A DNA stretch of 64,000 nucleotides, taken from the NCBI GenBank assembly GCA_947625675.1, contig CANQPH010000002.1, forward strand, positions 1 through 64,000, in the 5' to 3' direction. Each line of letters opens with the position of its first letter. The first letter of the stretch is position 1. The DNA is from an uncultured Acetatifactor sp. GTDB taxonomy: Bacteria; Bacillota; Clostridia; Lachnospirales; Lachnospiraceae. Below, piece by piece: positions 26,626 to 35,384 of the stretch. Below the pieces are notes generated by a model. That model was not told where the DNA came from, made no database searches, and saw nothing but the letters and a program-made list of their open reading frames with translations. Both the position numbers and the translations under genes were made by a program.

Positions 26626-27333
26626 TTAACCTTCTTCTAACAATTCTTTCTTATATTTATAGTAGGTATTTCTCGCCAGTCCAACAAGTTGCATGACTTC
26701 CACATCTTTTAACGTACCATCAAAATCCTTACTGTATTTTTTAATCTGCTCCATTGCAGGCGCCTTCTTTTTCACGTTCAGCTTTGCGCCTGGCTTTTGC
26801 CCTATCTGCTTTCCGTTTAATCGTGCCGTTTGTATGCCCTCGCTAGTCCGCTGGTGCAGATCGTCAACTTCCTTTTGTGCTTGCTCAAATGCCAATTCGA
26901 TCTGCTTCTTCGCTAAATCCATCTGGAAACGTTGTAGGGCCTCTATGATAGTATTAATAAAAGTATCTGTCGCTTTGTCCCCTGTGTTAACCGTTACATC
27001 AATTTGCCTTTGTAGCGATTCCCTATAAGTCGCTGTATTTATGTGCGGCTCTTTCAAAAATATTAAGTTTACCTCCTTGCGGTATAATTCTTCGTATAAA
27101 GCTACACCCTCGGCAGCGTTCCTACTCATACGTGAAACCGAATCAAACACGATTGTATCTCCAGGCTTTACTGCCTTTAGTATTTTATCAAGTTCTTTCC
27201 TGCCTTCTACCTTTGTTCCAGTATAAGCTTCCTTGGATATATGGGCCTTCGGATACTTTGCTTTAATGTTCCGCTCCTGTCTGTCGATACTTTGTTGCGG
27301 CGTGCTGATTCTGCAATATCCATACTCTTTCAT
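26626..27333 (-). CDS. Resolvase/invertase-type serine recombinase
   Basis: About 235 residues starting MKEYGYCRISTPQQSIDRQE; AAGGAG lies nine bases upstream (an ATG two codons earlier is also possible). The catalytic serine is in the YCRIS-T segment, followed by TIVFDSVSRMSRNAAEG, the standard resolvase catalytic domain. A helical linker and a C-terminal DNA-binding part (VMQLVGLARNTYYKYKKEL) complete it. In small mobile elements such enzymes resolve multimers or invert segments. The island also has a tyrosine integrase, so this one is probably not the integrase. Confidence 0.9.
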   Translation of the reverse strand: MKEYGYCRISTPQQSIDRQERNIKAKYPKAHISKEAYTGTKVEGRKELDKILKAVKPGDTIVFDSVSRMSRNAAEGVALYEELYRKEVNLIFLKEPHINTATYRESLQRQIDVTVNTGDKATDTFINTIIEALQRFQMDLAKKQIELAFEQAQKEVDDLHQRTSEGIQTARLNGKQIGQKPGAKLNVKKKAPAMEQIKKYSKDFDGTLKDVEVMQLVGLARNTYYKYKKELLEEG

Positions 27334-27470
27334 GCTCATTTTCTCCTTATGTGGCTTATGTATTATTTTTGCCGTTCCTTTGATTTGATACTTATATAAT
27401 ACCACCCAAAAGGCAGTTTGTCAATAACTTTTAATACTTTTTGCATATACATTAAATTTGATACTTTATG

Positions 27471-27776
27471 TCATAATCCATCTGGAAAGTAATATATACT
27501 TCCCCGCACTCGCCCCGGCTCTATGCCCTGTGCCTGCAATTCTTCCAGCAAACCGCTTTCGGACAGTTCAAGCATTTCCGAAGCTTCCTTCACAGAAAAT
27601 ATTTCCGGCTGTCCAAAAACCACGCCATACACAAGGCGCATTCCATCATACATCTGTTTAACGGATAAACCACGCTTAAGACCATTATCAAACATTTTTT
27701 CAAGCTGTTTATAATCGACTGCTGCCATTTCTCCATAGTTCCGCAAAATATTGTTTATAGCTGTGTCCTTGTCCAT
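27471..27776 (-). CDS. Hypothetical protein with C-terminal helix-turn-helix-like segment
   Basis: 101 residues from the ATG at 27774-27776 with GGAGGTGG just upstream; an in-frame upstream extension is unlikely. The C-terminal part FSVKEASEMLELSESGLLEE looks like an excisionase-type winged helix-turn-helix. No family assigned. Confidence 0.6.
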   Translation of the reverse strand: MDKDTAINNILRNYGEMAAVDYKQLEKMFDNGLKRGLSVKQMYDGMRLVYGVVFGQPEIFSVKEASEMLELSESGLLEELQAQGIEPGRVRGSIYYFPDGL

Positions 27777-27938
27777 TATGCCACCTCCTAAAGCCCGTAT
27801 ACGCCGTTTTAAGGGCATTACATGACGTTACAATAAAACCCCGTATGGTTGCTTAATTCTGCCCGTAATGGGGAAAATATAGGGCGTAGCCGCCACCAGA
27901 CAATATAAAATCGCCAATGGCAGCAGTCGCCCAAATTG

Positions 27939-28217
27939 TTACGATTCTGGAATGAATTCTGGCGGGGTTAGTCCCAACACCCGTACCGCAAAGGAAGTTT
28001 CCTTCCCGTCACGATAATTCGATAGAATAATCAAATCAACAAATTGCCCGATTTTAAAACCACTCTCCTTGGATACTGGTATATTTTCTATCACGGGTTT
28101 TCCGCAACGGTTTCTTTCAATGCAGATCATTCCACCTGCGACATTCAAAATCCGGTGTGCAGTCACCTTACTTTGGTAACGTCTTACAGCGCTTAATTGT
28201 CTTTCATCATAATTCAT
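27939..28217 (-). CDS. Hypothetical phage-like small protein
   Basis: 92 residues from MNYDERQLSAVRRYQ (GAGAGG upstream); the longer frame overlaps the neighbour gene. Beta-rich C-terminus (GFKIGQFVDLIILSNYRD, then FAVRVLGL). No domain recognised. Lies 19 bases after the small-terminase-like gene. Confidence 0.5.
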   Translation of the reverse strand: MNYDERQLSAVRRYQSKVTAHRILNVAGGMICIERNRCGKPVIENIPVSKESGFKIGQFVDLIILSNYRDGKETSFAVRVLGLTPPEFIPES

Positions 28218-28236
28218 CTCATTTTTCCTCTCTTTC

Positions 28237-28842
28237 TTAAAAATCTGCTGCCGGTCCAGAAATCGAATCAATTTCCAGCAATTCTTCTTTACTGCTTGCA
28301 GGCGTTCTTCCAGGGATACTTTCAGCAATCTCCAATTTCTGCTCATTTGTCCAGCGGTCATTTTGACTGTTCAGCAACCAAAAAATCACGCCGCTGTTGT
28401 TTCTATTTTCTCCAAGTTTTGCTTCGTAAAAATCAGATATCACCAGCATAGCCCGCCTAAGTATATCAAAATCTTCCGGCGCAATACGCTCATGTTTATA
28501 TCCTTGGAATTCACGCCCGCCCAAATACTGACCCTTACAATATCTATTCAGTGTCTGCATTGAAATCCCAAGCCTGGCCGCTAATTGAGATTTCGTTGGG
28601 GCTGATTTCCAAATCGGTATCGGCTCCCCGGTATCCTCATCTTGCACGATCTGGATTTTATCCCTAAAATACGAGACAATAGTATCCAAAACTTCCTGCC
28701 GTGTCATCATCGTTCGATCATCTCCTTCCAATGCGGATACAATGTCGGATAACTTTGGAGCAACGCCTCCGCCACGCCTGATATCTTCCCAATTTCGTAT
28801 GGCATATGCACCTCGTCCAACTGATTCAGGTAAATCTTTCAT
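28237..28842 (-). CDS. Small terminase subunit-like protein
   Basis: 201 residues. A central helix-turn-helix (PTKSQLAARLGISMQTLNRY) is followed by a helical segment and the phrase NSGVIFWLLNSQNDRWTNEQ, the position and shape of the GAIFxLKN...W motif of phage small terminases of the P22/Gp3-like group. Phage satellites carry their own small terminase to divert helper packaging, and no large subunit is present here, which fits. The call is from motif pattern only; it could be another HTH replication or packaging regulator. Confidence 0.55.
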   Translation of the reverse strand: MKDLPESVGRGAYAIRNWEDIRRGGGVAPKLSDIVSALEGDDRTMMTRQEVLDTIVSYFRDKIQIVQDEDTGEPIPIWKSAPTKSQLAARLGISMQTLNRYCKGQYLGGREFQGYKHERIAPEDFDILRRAMLVISDFYEAKLGENRNNSGVIFWLLNSQNDRWTNEQKLEIAESIPGRTPASSKEELLEIDSISGPAADF

Positions 28843-28886
28843 AATTTACACCCTCCTTTTTTACAGATTGACAAACTTTTAACAAT

Positions 28887-29069
28887 CTATTTTTCCCTAT
28901 GTTTCAAAACCATATTCCCATCTTTAAAGCATTTTTGCGACATATCAAGCCAATAATGGAAACCCGTGTTTGGGTCTTGAAAAACAACCCGACCGCTATC
29001 CCCAACCGTCCTAACTTCCATCCCCTCGATCATTCTCAGCTTGCCCGGACTATCAATGACAATATTCAT
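28887..29069 (-). CDS. Small hypothetical protein
   Basis: 60 residues starting MNIVIDSPGKLRMIEG, beta-rich. No recognised domain. Sits between the HNH gene and the small-terminase-like gene in the same direction, 12 bases after the HNH stop. Confidence 0.5.
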   Translation of the reverse strand: MNIVIDSPGKLRMIEGMEVRTVGDSGRVVFQDPNTGFHYWLDMSQKCFKDGNMVLKHREK

Positions 29070-29081
29070 GTTCTCACCTCC

Positions 29082-29330
29082 TCACGCCTGCTTTCTGTTG
29101 TAATAATTATGAATCTTCCTATGGCACGAGCCGCACAGGCTGACTAAATCGGTCAACACATTCTCGTTACCCAATCGGGAATAAGTCACGTGATGGATTT
29201 GCACGCTTTTGCACTTCGACAACGGCCTCCCGCACATAACACACTTAAAATCATCTACCGCAAGACGCTCTTCCCGTTTTTTCTGCCATGCTGGACTTCT
29301 CATATACGCCTCATATTCTTTTGACCGCAT
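29082..29330 (-). CDS. HNH endonuclease
   Basis: 82 residues, the compact phage-type HNH. Zinc-binding pairs CVMCG and CGSCH flank the IHHV...N...H core (VQIHHVTYSRLG, then ENVLTDLVSLCGSCHRKIH). Such enzymes cut DNA and, next to terminases, take part in cos-type packaging. Here it stands two genes from the small-terminase-like protein. Four bases separate it from the upstream small gene. Confidence 0.88.
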   Translation of the reverse strand: MRSKEYEAYMRSPAWQKKREERLAVDDFKCVMCGRPLSKCKSVQIHHVTYSRLGNENVLTDLVSLCGSCHRKIHNYYNRKQA

Positions 29331-29333
29331 AAG

Positions 29334-29570
29334 TCAATCACCTCGCCTCATGTACCTTCGCTTTAAAAATTGATAAGCTTCTACCAGCGAATCCCGGCTC
29401 CCTGGTTCCCGCTCTATCGCCACCGCAAAGTCCCGCCGCATTTCATCCAAAAGGCGGTCCCGTTCCTGGACATTTTTTGTGTATGCAATTTTTGACCGAT
29501 ACCTATCGTCAAGCACCGACACGATCAACGGGCAATCTGGAACATCTGACAACTGAATAATTCTTCCCAT
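29334..29570 (-). CDS. Small hypothetical protein upstream of the HNH gene
   Basis: 78 residues, helical and charged (RDRLLDEMRRDFAVAIEREP). No recognised domain. Ends three bases before the HNH start, so probably cotranscribed. Confidence 0.5.
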   Translation of the reverse strand: MGRIIQLSDVPDCPLIVSVLDDRYRSKIAYTKNVQERDRLLDEMRRDFAVAIEREPGSRDSLVEAYQFLKRRYMRRGD

Positions 29571-29611
29571 ACATTTCTCCTTTACAAAAATACGTTACAA
29601 AAACCGTTAAA

Positions 29612-29915
29612 GGGCAGAAGGGCAGATTTTATTTTGATTTTTTCTTTTTTTATAAATAATGTTCTTTTACTATGTATTTTTAAATTTTTTTAATTTCTTT
29701 ATAAAAAAGTGCCCTTTTGCCCTAAATAGCATAAACAAGCCATTTTCACGGGGCAATTCATCAAAAAAAGCTGCCCCGAAAGTGCCCTAAGTGCCCCAAA
29801 AATTTGCCCTTAATCAAAAGGAATGTCTTTCATCTCTTCTTCTGTAACGGTTATGAAGTCATCTAGGGCAGTTTCTAGGGCTGATTTAGGGCAGTTTTTC
29901 ATAAGGGAAATGCCC
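29612..29915. other. Candidate replication origin with GGGCA iterons
   Basis: At least eleven copies of GGGCA or its complement TGCCC lie at 29612, 29620, 29710, 29718, 29751, 29772, 29783, 29792, 29805, 29866, 29889 and 29911. They flank an AT-rich core (29625-29708) and extend into the 3' end of the primase-helicase gene. Two sets of short iterons around an AT-rich core beside the rep gene is the origin plan of staphylococcal pathogenicity islands. Confidence 0.6.
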
Positions 29916-32042
29916 TCGAAATACCTATATCCTCCAGTCTTAATCTCCTGGTATCCTTTCACCCGCAAGGATTTATAAAGATTATTTTTTGTTAGTCCCT
30001 GCCGATCAGTTTCTTCACAATATCGGATATAATGTTCATATAATTCTGTTCGCTCTGTTCGATCTTTTATGTCCTGCACGCACATATCATTCAAAAAAGC
30101 CTGCACGGTGTCGGAATCATACCATAATTGATGTACGGCTTTTTCGGATGATTCCGAAATCAAAATTGTGCCACGGTCATACATGCGCCCCACCGCTTCA
30201 ACAGCCTGATTTAAAAGATAATCCAAGTCCTGACATAATTCATCGAATAAATTTGGATTGTTCTGTTGCGGTTTTTTATCCATTGTCAAAATCAGGAGCC
30301 TCCTATAAAATCCATTGGACTGCTCATTTTTGATCAACGGAAGCTGATTAGTCGAAAAAACCAGCTTGGCGAAACTTTTAAAAGAAATCGCATCTCTCCC
30401 TTTCGCCTCACCCCTGATTAAATCTTCTCCCAGGAGCTTCTTAATCAGGCTTACGTCATCCAGACACCCAACTTCCAAATCGGCGCAGGAATTCAGCAGC
30501 TTTCCCAAAATCCCGATAGATGCAAACCGCTGTCCGAATTCAGTCATGCTTATAATTAGAAATATTCTGGTTTCCGATGAGCGATTCTAATAAACGGATG
30601 AGAGTGCTTTTTCCAGTTCCTCCCAGTCCATTTAAAACCAAAAAATGCTGTTGTGAAGTGTCCCTCGTCATGCTGTACCCGATAAATTCCAGAAGCATTT
30701 CCCGGTCATCCCCCTTCTCGCAAATAAAGTCCAGCCAATTTTTCATCGCAGTACCATCTGGATGCAAATCAGGGTCAAAATTACATGAGATCTGATTAAT
30801 ACAGCGATACTTTGGGTCATGTGGCAGCAGTTTCCTGTTTTTACAATCCCAAAAGCCATTTTTAAAGCAAATCCAGAAAGGCGGATATTGATTTACCTCT
30901 TCAAACGTAACCTGCAACTCTGCTGCCGTGATGAAAAGCTCAAAAACTCTTTTGATCGTCGTGCTCTTGACATAGGCAGGATAGATTAAGTCACGGATTA
31001 AAGTCTTTAACCTCGCGCCCGAATCATCTGCAGCATAGACACCGCCCTCATACAAATAAGGCGTACCGCCCAAAATGAAAAGATCATGCTTTGATTTCAA
31101 ATATCTAAAAATTTCATAATCGAAGACACCCGTGATTTTCCCGTTATTAAACAAATGGAACCTGTCCAGTTCTCCCGGCTTTCTCTTGAATTCTTTGTTT
31201 TCTTTGAATTCATTGTCTGCAATGCTTTCAATGCTTTCTTTGAATTCATCTTGAATCAGCTTTTCAAATTCCTCTTTGCTATGACCCGCAGCAAAATAGT
31301 CTGTAATGTCCCCATGCTCAACCTCTGGACAAGGTAAAACAATCTTGACGGACTTTGCCACGCTCTGCAGATCGGATTTTACATCGTATGCAAGTTTCAT
31401 TCCTTCACGATCACTGTCCGCCAAAATTACAACATCAGCACCACGAAACAATTCAATGCACACATTTGACCAATCCCCAGCTGCTCCGCACGTTACCGCC
31501 GCATAACCCTTTGAAAAGAGTGTATCCACATCCTTCTCACCCTCCACATAGAAAACCGGCTTTCCCTCTTCAACGGCTTCTTTAAACCCCGTGAAACTCC
31601 TGCAATACATAGCCGGGATACTCTTCCGCTGTAGCCCATTCAGACCGAATGAAAAGCGGTTGTTCTCCAAAATGCCATAAGTGAATTCTTTCCCCTCAAA
31701 CCGGATTTTTGTATATTCGTAATTCCCAGAATTGATATTCCGATAATCATAAACCGCTTCAATCCGTTTCTTTTTCCGCCCCTCAACGTAAGCTTTCCAA
31801 TCCGGGCTTCTCGGCTCTATGTCATAAAACGTTTCTCTCTTCTCAATCCCAGCTGCCTTCAGAACTTCATCAACACTACAGCCGGCATGGCAGTGAAATA
31901 GGGTACATTTGCGCCCCTTGGTAATTGTTAAAGAGGCTTTGTTGTCATCGTGTGCGGGACAAATGCATTGCGCCTTATCTCCGTAACGCCGTTTTATCCT
32001 GAATGACTGTAGATTTTTCTCGAAGATTCCATTGTCATTCAC
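29810..32042 (-). pseudogene. Primase-helicase (satellite Pri-Rep type), split by a one-base frameshift
   Basis: Two frames: 30540-32042 (500 residues) and 29810-30547 (245 residues). The first has an N-terminal CHC2 zinc finger (CICPAHDDN, then CTLFHCHAGC), a TOPRIM-like segment (VFYVEGEKDVDTLF, then VVILADSDREG) and ends just after the SF3 helicase Walker A (GLGGTGKST). The second carries the rest of the helicase domain: LNSCADLE (Walker B position) and AKLVFSTNQLPL (motif C). Dropping one T in the minus-strand TCTAATTATAAGC (near 30555) joins them. The two frames overlap as ATGACTGA, so two coupled polypeptides are a remote alternative. It would replicate the element from the nearby iterons. 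Confidence 0.85.
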
Positions 32043-32232
32043 AACTTAAACCTCCTTCCAGCGTTTCTCGGATTTGTTCGGCTTCTTGGCTCAATCTATC
32101 CATTTTCCATTGTGAGAAATGAAAAAAATCCGTATCGTGAATCCAGTCAAACTGCATTGCTTCCCAGCGTTGGCGTTCCCTCATAATTTCCTCTTGCCTA
32201 GCGAGTAATTTTTCTTTCAGTTCATTCGTCAT
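32035..32232 (-). CDS. Small hypothetical coiled protein
   Basis: 65 residues, start ATG 32230-32232 overlapping the end of the preceding gene by 11 bases and overlapping the primase start by eight. Charged, helical (ELKEKLLARQEEIMRERQRW). No recognised domain; probably coupled with its neighbours. Confidence 0.6.
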   Translation of the reverse strand: MTNELKEKLLARQEEIMRERQRWEAMQFDWIHDTDFFHFSQWKMDRLSQEAEQIRETLEGGLSCE

Positions 32233-32452
32233 GTTCCACAAACCCCCCATAAATATAACCGGTGCACTCATAAAATTGCTTCGGATAGATCAAATAAGAA
32301 AATTTTCGACTTTTCTTCGTTCTCTTGTAAGCGATTCCCCAGGGCACAGCACCCTTTTGAAGCAGCAGGCGGAGAGTCTGGCTGTCGACCTTTAACGCCC
32401 TCGCCGCCTCCTGTACTGGAATGTTGGCGGTCTTGAAAATTATATTTTCCAC
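32222..32452 (-). CDS. Excisionase-like helix-turn-helix protein
   Basis: 76 residues from a GTG start (32450-32452; AAAGGAG five bases upstream). The segment IPVQEAARALKVDSQTLRLL is a MerR/excisionase-type helix-turn-helix. It follows the small HTH protein in the leftward block, the position of AlpA/Xis-like regulators in satellites. Confidence 0.7.
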   Translation of the reverse strand: MENIIFKTANIPVQEAARALKVDSQTLRLLLQKGAVPWGIAYKRTKKSRKFSYLIYPKQFYECTGYIYGGFVEHDE

Positions 32453-32519
32453 TTAAACTCCTTTCCACCCCATAGCTTTTAGGGGTCAGCGACTGCCCCT
32501 CTGGACAGCCGGTCTTCAA

Positions 32520-32693
32520 TTACTTTCCCTCTGACAGCTCGTCAATAATTTTTAGAATTCGCTGTTTTTCGTCAGCAGGCAATTCAAAACGTAATTTCCG
32601 AGAAAAGTTCCCGTCGTTTATCCCCAGTCTCGTAGCGATTTGCCACAGCCTTATATTGCGCTGCTTCGCATACGATTTCACATCTTCGTTCAT
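32520..32693 (-). CDS. Small phage-type helix-turn-helix protein
   Basis: 57 residues, starting MNEDVKSYAKQRNIRLWQIA, with an HTH (IRLWQIATRLGINDGNFSRK) of the type found in short Firmicutes phage regulators. It is the first gene of the leftward block and lies opposite the XRE repressor, the place of a Cro-like or activator protein. AAAGGAG lies 14 bases upstream, rather far. Confidence 0.75.
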   Translation of the reverse strand: MNEDVKSYAKQRNIRLWQIATRLGINDGNFSRKLRFELPADEKQRILKIIDELSEGK

Positions 32694-32736
32694 AAAATGT
32701 TTTGCATCTCCTTTCCAAATTTTTTTGGCGTTGTTG

Positions 32737-32765
32737 TTGACAATTTAAGCGTATCATGATATTGT
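32737..32765 (+). promoter_or_regulatory. Promoter of the XRE repressor and integrase, with a palindromic operator
   Basis: TTGACA (32737-32742), 17-base spacer, TATTGT (32760-32765). The spacer holds the palindrome TATCATGATA (32752-32761), a candidate operator between the divergent regulators. Confidence 0.55.
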
Positions 32766-32824
32766 GTATTTGTAATCAATCCAAATAATTCATTTTATTT
32801 TTAAATAGGAGATTTTTGTTTATT

Positions 32825-33568
32825 ATGAAATACAATACTATTTTAATTGGAGAACGAATCCGTTGCGAAAGAAAAAAAAGAGGATGGTCACAAGAAAAAC
32901 TAATTGAAGAGCTTTCCAATACAAAACATGTGAATATTGGAAGAAACACATTATCCCGTATAGAGTCATCATTTACTCAAGATATAAGTGGGTTTCATCT
33001 TGACCTACTCATTGCATTATCAGAATTATTTGATTGCGAAATCGGTTATCTGCTTGGAGAATATGATTGTCATACCGGAAGAAATACTGACATAAAAGAA
33101 GAAACCGGATTAAGCGATAAAGCTATTGATGCCTTAAGATCAATTCAACAAGAAGATGAAATAGAAGAAAAAGAATCTACTTTTCGTGACAAATACAGCT
33201 GTAAAGACAATTCAAAAATTCCTAAAATGGATTTGTTGAATTTTATGTTGGGCAATGGACACATGGAACATATAGTAAGGCTTTTCCGAAATTTTATAGA
33301 ACCACAATATGATGTTCCAGTTTATTTTGATAAAGAAAAGAATTCCTTCATATATCCAGATAATAATTTTTCATATACTGGAGATGTTGTTTTTGGCAAC
33401 GAGTTATTAAAAGGAGAATACATGATACATCTTGCAGATTCCAGGGATACTCCTAATAATAACAAACCAATAGGTATATCAAAAACATTTCTTGAAACCG
33501 TTACGCTAAAAGAAGTTGAAAAGCTTTTTTATATTATGCGTGAAATTTATGAGCAAGAAAGGAAGTGA
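32825..33568 (+). CDS. XRE-family (Cro/CI-like) repressor of the island
   Basis: About 247 residues. The N-terminal HTH (IGERIRCERKKRGWSQEKLI, with TLSRIESSF) is of the XRE type; the middle is a helical linker and the C-terminus is not recognised. It reads rightward with the integrase four bases downstream and faces the small HTH gene, the usual arrangement of an Stl-like master repressor. The start is uncertain: ATG at 32825 or TTG at 32816, the latter closer to AGGAG. In satellites such a repressor is removed by a helper-phage protein; whether that holds here is unknown. Confidence 0.85.
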   Translation: MKYNTILIGERIRCERKKRGWSQEKLIEELSNTKHVNIGRNTLSRIESSFTQDISGFHLDLLIALSELFDCEIGYLLGEYDCHTGRNTDIKEETGLSDKAIDALRSIQQEDEIEEKESTFRDKYSCKDNSKIPKMDLLNFMLGNGHMEHIVRLFRNFIEPQYDVPVYFDKEKNSFIYPDNNFSYTGDVVFGNELLKGEYMIHLADSRDTPNNNKPIGISKTFLETVTLKEVEKLFYIMREIYEQERK

Positions 33569-33572
33569 TACC

Positions 33573-34769
33573 ATGCTACTAAAATGCCCAGAATGTAACC
33601 ATGATGTATCGGATAAAGCTGCCACTTGTCCGCATTGCGGTTATCCTATAAACACCCCCAGAAGTGAAAGACCCAGGATAAGGAATGGCAAGCCGACAAA
33701 ATTTCCAAGCGGCTACGGCAGTATTTTCAAAATGCCTGGCAGGCGGACAAATCCTTATAGGGTGGTGAAAACCGACAAATGGGTCATTGACCCTGATACC
33801 GGCAAAGCCAAACAGTTGCGATTTACAATCGGCTATTACCCCACCCGTGAGGCGGCCATGATTGCGCTGGCTAATTATAACGAAAATCCTTATGATATCC
33901 ATACAGACAGTATCACCTTCGCTGAGTGCTACGAAAAATGGAGCGAGGACTACTTCCCTACCTTATCCAATGCTTCCAGTATCAGGACGATTACGGCGGC
34001 ATACGCTTATTGTAACGGTCTTTATGATATGCGCATGAAAGATATCCGGGTATCACATTTAGAGGGTACTGTCCTAAATGCAAACGTAGGAGACAGCACC
34101 AAAGGCCGGATAAAAAGCCTTTTCAATATGCTGTATAAATATGCTATCGCCCATGACATTGTAGAGAAAGACTATGCGTCTGTAATGTTCGCCAATGGCA
34201 GCCCAATTAAACGTGAACGTACCAAAGACCCCGTGCCTTTTACAGACAATGAGATTATACAGTTATGGGATAACGTGGACAAGGTGCCTTTTACAGATAT
34301 GGTGATAATAGGAATTTATAGCGGATGGCGCCCCCAGGAATTGTCCATTTTAAAGCTTTCAGATATTGATCTTGAAGCAGACACAATGAGGGGCGGATTA
34401 AAAACAGAAGCCGGGAAAAACAGAATCGTACCGATACACCCAATAATAAAGCCGTTAATAGAAAACCGTATAAGGGAAGCTGCTTCTCTGCATTCGGAAT
34501 ATCTATTTAATGATGAAAACGGGCAGCAGGGCACATACATGACCTACGACAAGTACCGCAAAAGATTTTCAAAAATCATGGACAGATTAAAAATGACACA
34601 TCACCCGCACGAAACAAGGCATACCTTCATTACCAAAGCCAAGGCCTGCGGAATGGATGAATACATTTTAAAACTGATTGTGGGGCACTCGATAGCGGAT
34701 ATTACCGAAAAGGTCTACACCCATAGAACCGTGGAGCAATTAAAATCTGAAATACGTAAAATTAAATAA
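33573..34769 (+). CDS. int: Tyrosine recombinase integrase with N-terminal zinc ribbon
   Basis: 398 residues from the ATG at 33573 (AAAGGAAG upstream). The first 30 residues form a zinc ribbon (CPECNHDVSDKAATCPHCGY), then an AP2-like arm-binding part, a core-binding SAM-like domain and the catalytic domain. Catalytic residues are visible: Arg in YSGWRPQEL, HPHETRH (His-x-x-Arg), GHSI, and the nucleophile Tyr in KVYTHRT. It ends about 600 bases from the right attachment site and is the likely enzyme for integration into the GGGtGRT gene. The terminator 34779-34815 follows. Confidence 0.95.
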   Translation: MLLKCPECNHDVSDKAATCPHCGYPINTPRSERPRIRNGKPTKFPSGYGSIFKMPGRRTNPYRVVKTDKWVIDPDTGKAKQLRFTIGYYPTREAAMIALANYNENPYDIHTDSITFAECYEKWSEDYFPTLSNASSIRTITAAYAYCNGLYDMRMKDIRVSHLEGTVLNANVGDSTKGRIKSLFNMLYKYAIAHDIVEKDYASVMFANGSPIKRERTKDPVPFTDNEIIQLWDNVDKVPFTDMVIIGIYSGWRPQELSILKLSDIDLEADTMRGGLKTEAGKNRIVPIHPIIKPLIENRIREAASLHSEYLFNDENGQQGTYMTYDKYRKRFSKIMDRLKMTHHPHETRHTFITKAKACGMDEYILKLIVGHSIADITEKVYTHRTVEQLKSEIRKIK

Positions 34770-34778
34770 TGAGCATAA

Positions 34779-34815
34779 AAAGACCGCTACCCTCCTACTT
34801 TTGGTAACGGTCTTT
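34779..34815 (+). terminator. Integrase terminator
   Basis: AAAGACCGCTACC (34779-34791) pairs with GGTAACGGTCTTT (34803-34815), one mismatch, followed by CTTTG. Confidence 0.8.
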
Positions 34816-34853
34816 CTTTGCTTATAGCGTTTATGCAGGAGTTGATAAAAGTA

Positions 34854-35117
34854 TCAGTAATTCATTCCGGCTCTTTCATACTTGCCTCTAATGAATTCAT
34901 CAACATCTTCGATAGTCCAAATATGGTCAAAACACTGATCATAACAGCCCCAGACATAATAGCCTGTTGTCATGTCCTCAACCACATAACCAGTATACGC
35001 AACGCCGTAGTAATCTTTTACAACTGCGCCGTTATACAAATAATGTTGAAATCCCCTGGATACTACGAAACCTATTTCATTGGCTTTTCGCCTTATTGTT
35101 TTTTCAGAATACATCAT
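34854..35117 (-). CDS. Small hypothetical protein next to attR
   Basis: About 87 residues with GGAGG five to eight bases before two adjacent ATG codons. Rich in tyrosine and tryptophan (YYGVAYTGYVVEDMTTGYYV). No recognised domain. It is convergent with the integrase and the last gene before the attachment repeats, a position often holding accessory cargo. Confidence 0.55.
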   Translation of the reverse strand: MMYSEKTIRRKANEIGFVVSRGFQHYLYNGAVVKDYYGVAYTGYVVEDMTTGYYVWGCYDQCFDHIWTIEDVDEFIRGKYERAGMNY

Positions 35118-35384
35118 ACATACCTCCATTAAAAATAATCATGTAAAAAACATGTAGGAGAATATATGCTGTTCTGTAGTGTATTGTATTGTGCTGTAGT
35201 GTGCTTTTCTTACTCCTGCTTACGCCCCGCAATAACAGTATAAAGCAACGCTTAGCAATTTTCAAGTATTATCAAAAAAATCCTATTTCAATTTGTGTGC
35301 TATCTCGTGTGTGCTACGTGTGTGCTACGTGTGTGCTATGTGGTAAAATTAAGGGCTTTCGCCGACATTTTGTATCAACGAAAA
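35118..35384. repeat. Short tandem repeats at the right end, possible integrase arm sites
   Basis: The unit GTGTGTGCTAC repeats about three times at 35306-35338 after a related GTGTGCTATC; similar GTGTGCTAC and GTGTGTTATG words lie at the left end (23150-23170). A second cluster of TGTAGTGT/TTGTGCT words lies at 35171-35205. The hairpin 35351-35389 acts as terminator of the GGGtGRT gene. Confidence 0.5.

Noticed and set aside
30540..30570. Programmed ribosomal frameshift in the primase-helicase
   Set aside because: No slippery heptamer or downstream stem is apparent; a one-base indel or sequencing error explains the split better.
35295..35342. Possible CRISPR-like repeat array
   Set aside because: Repeats are 11 bases in direct tandem without spacers and no cas genes are present.
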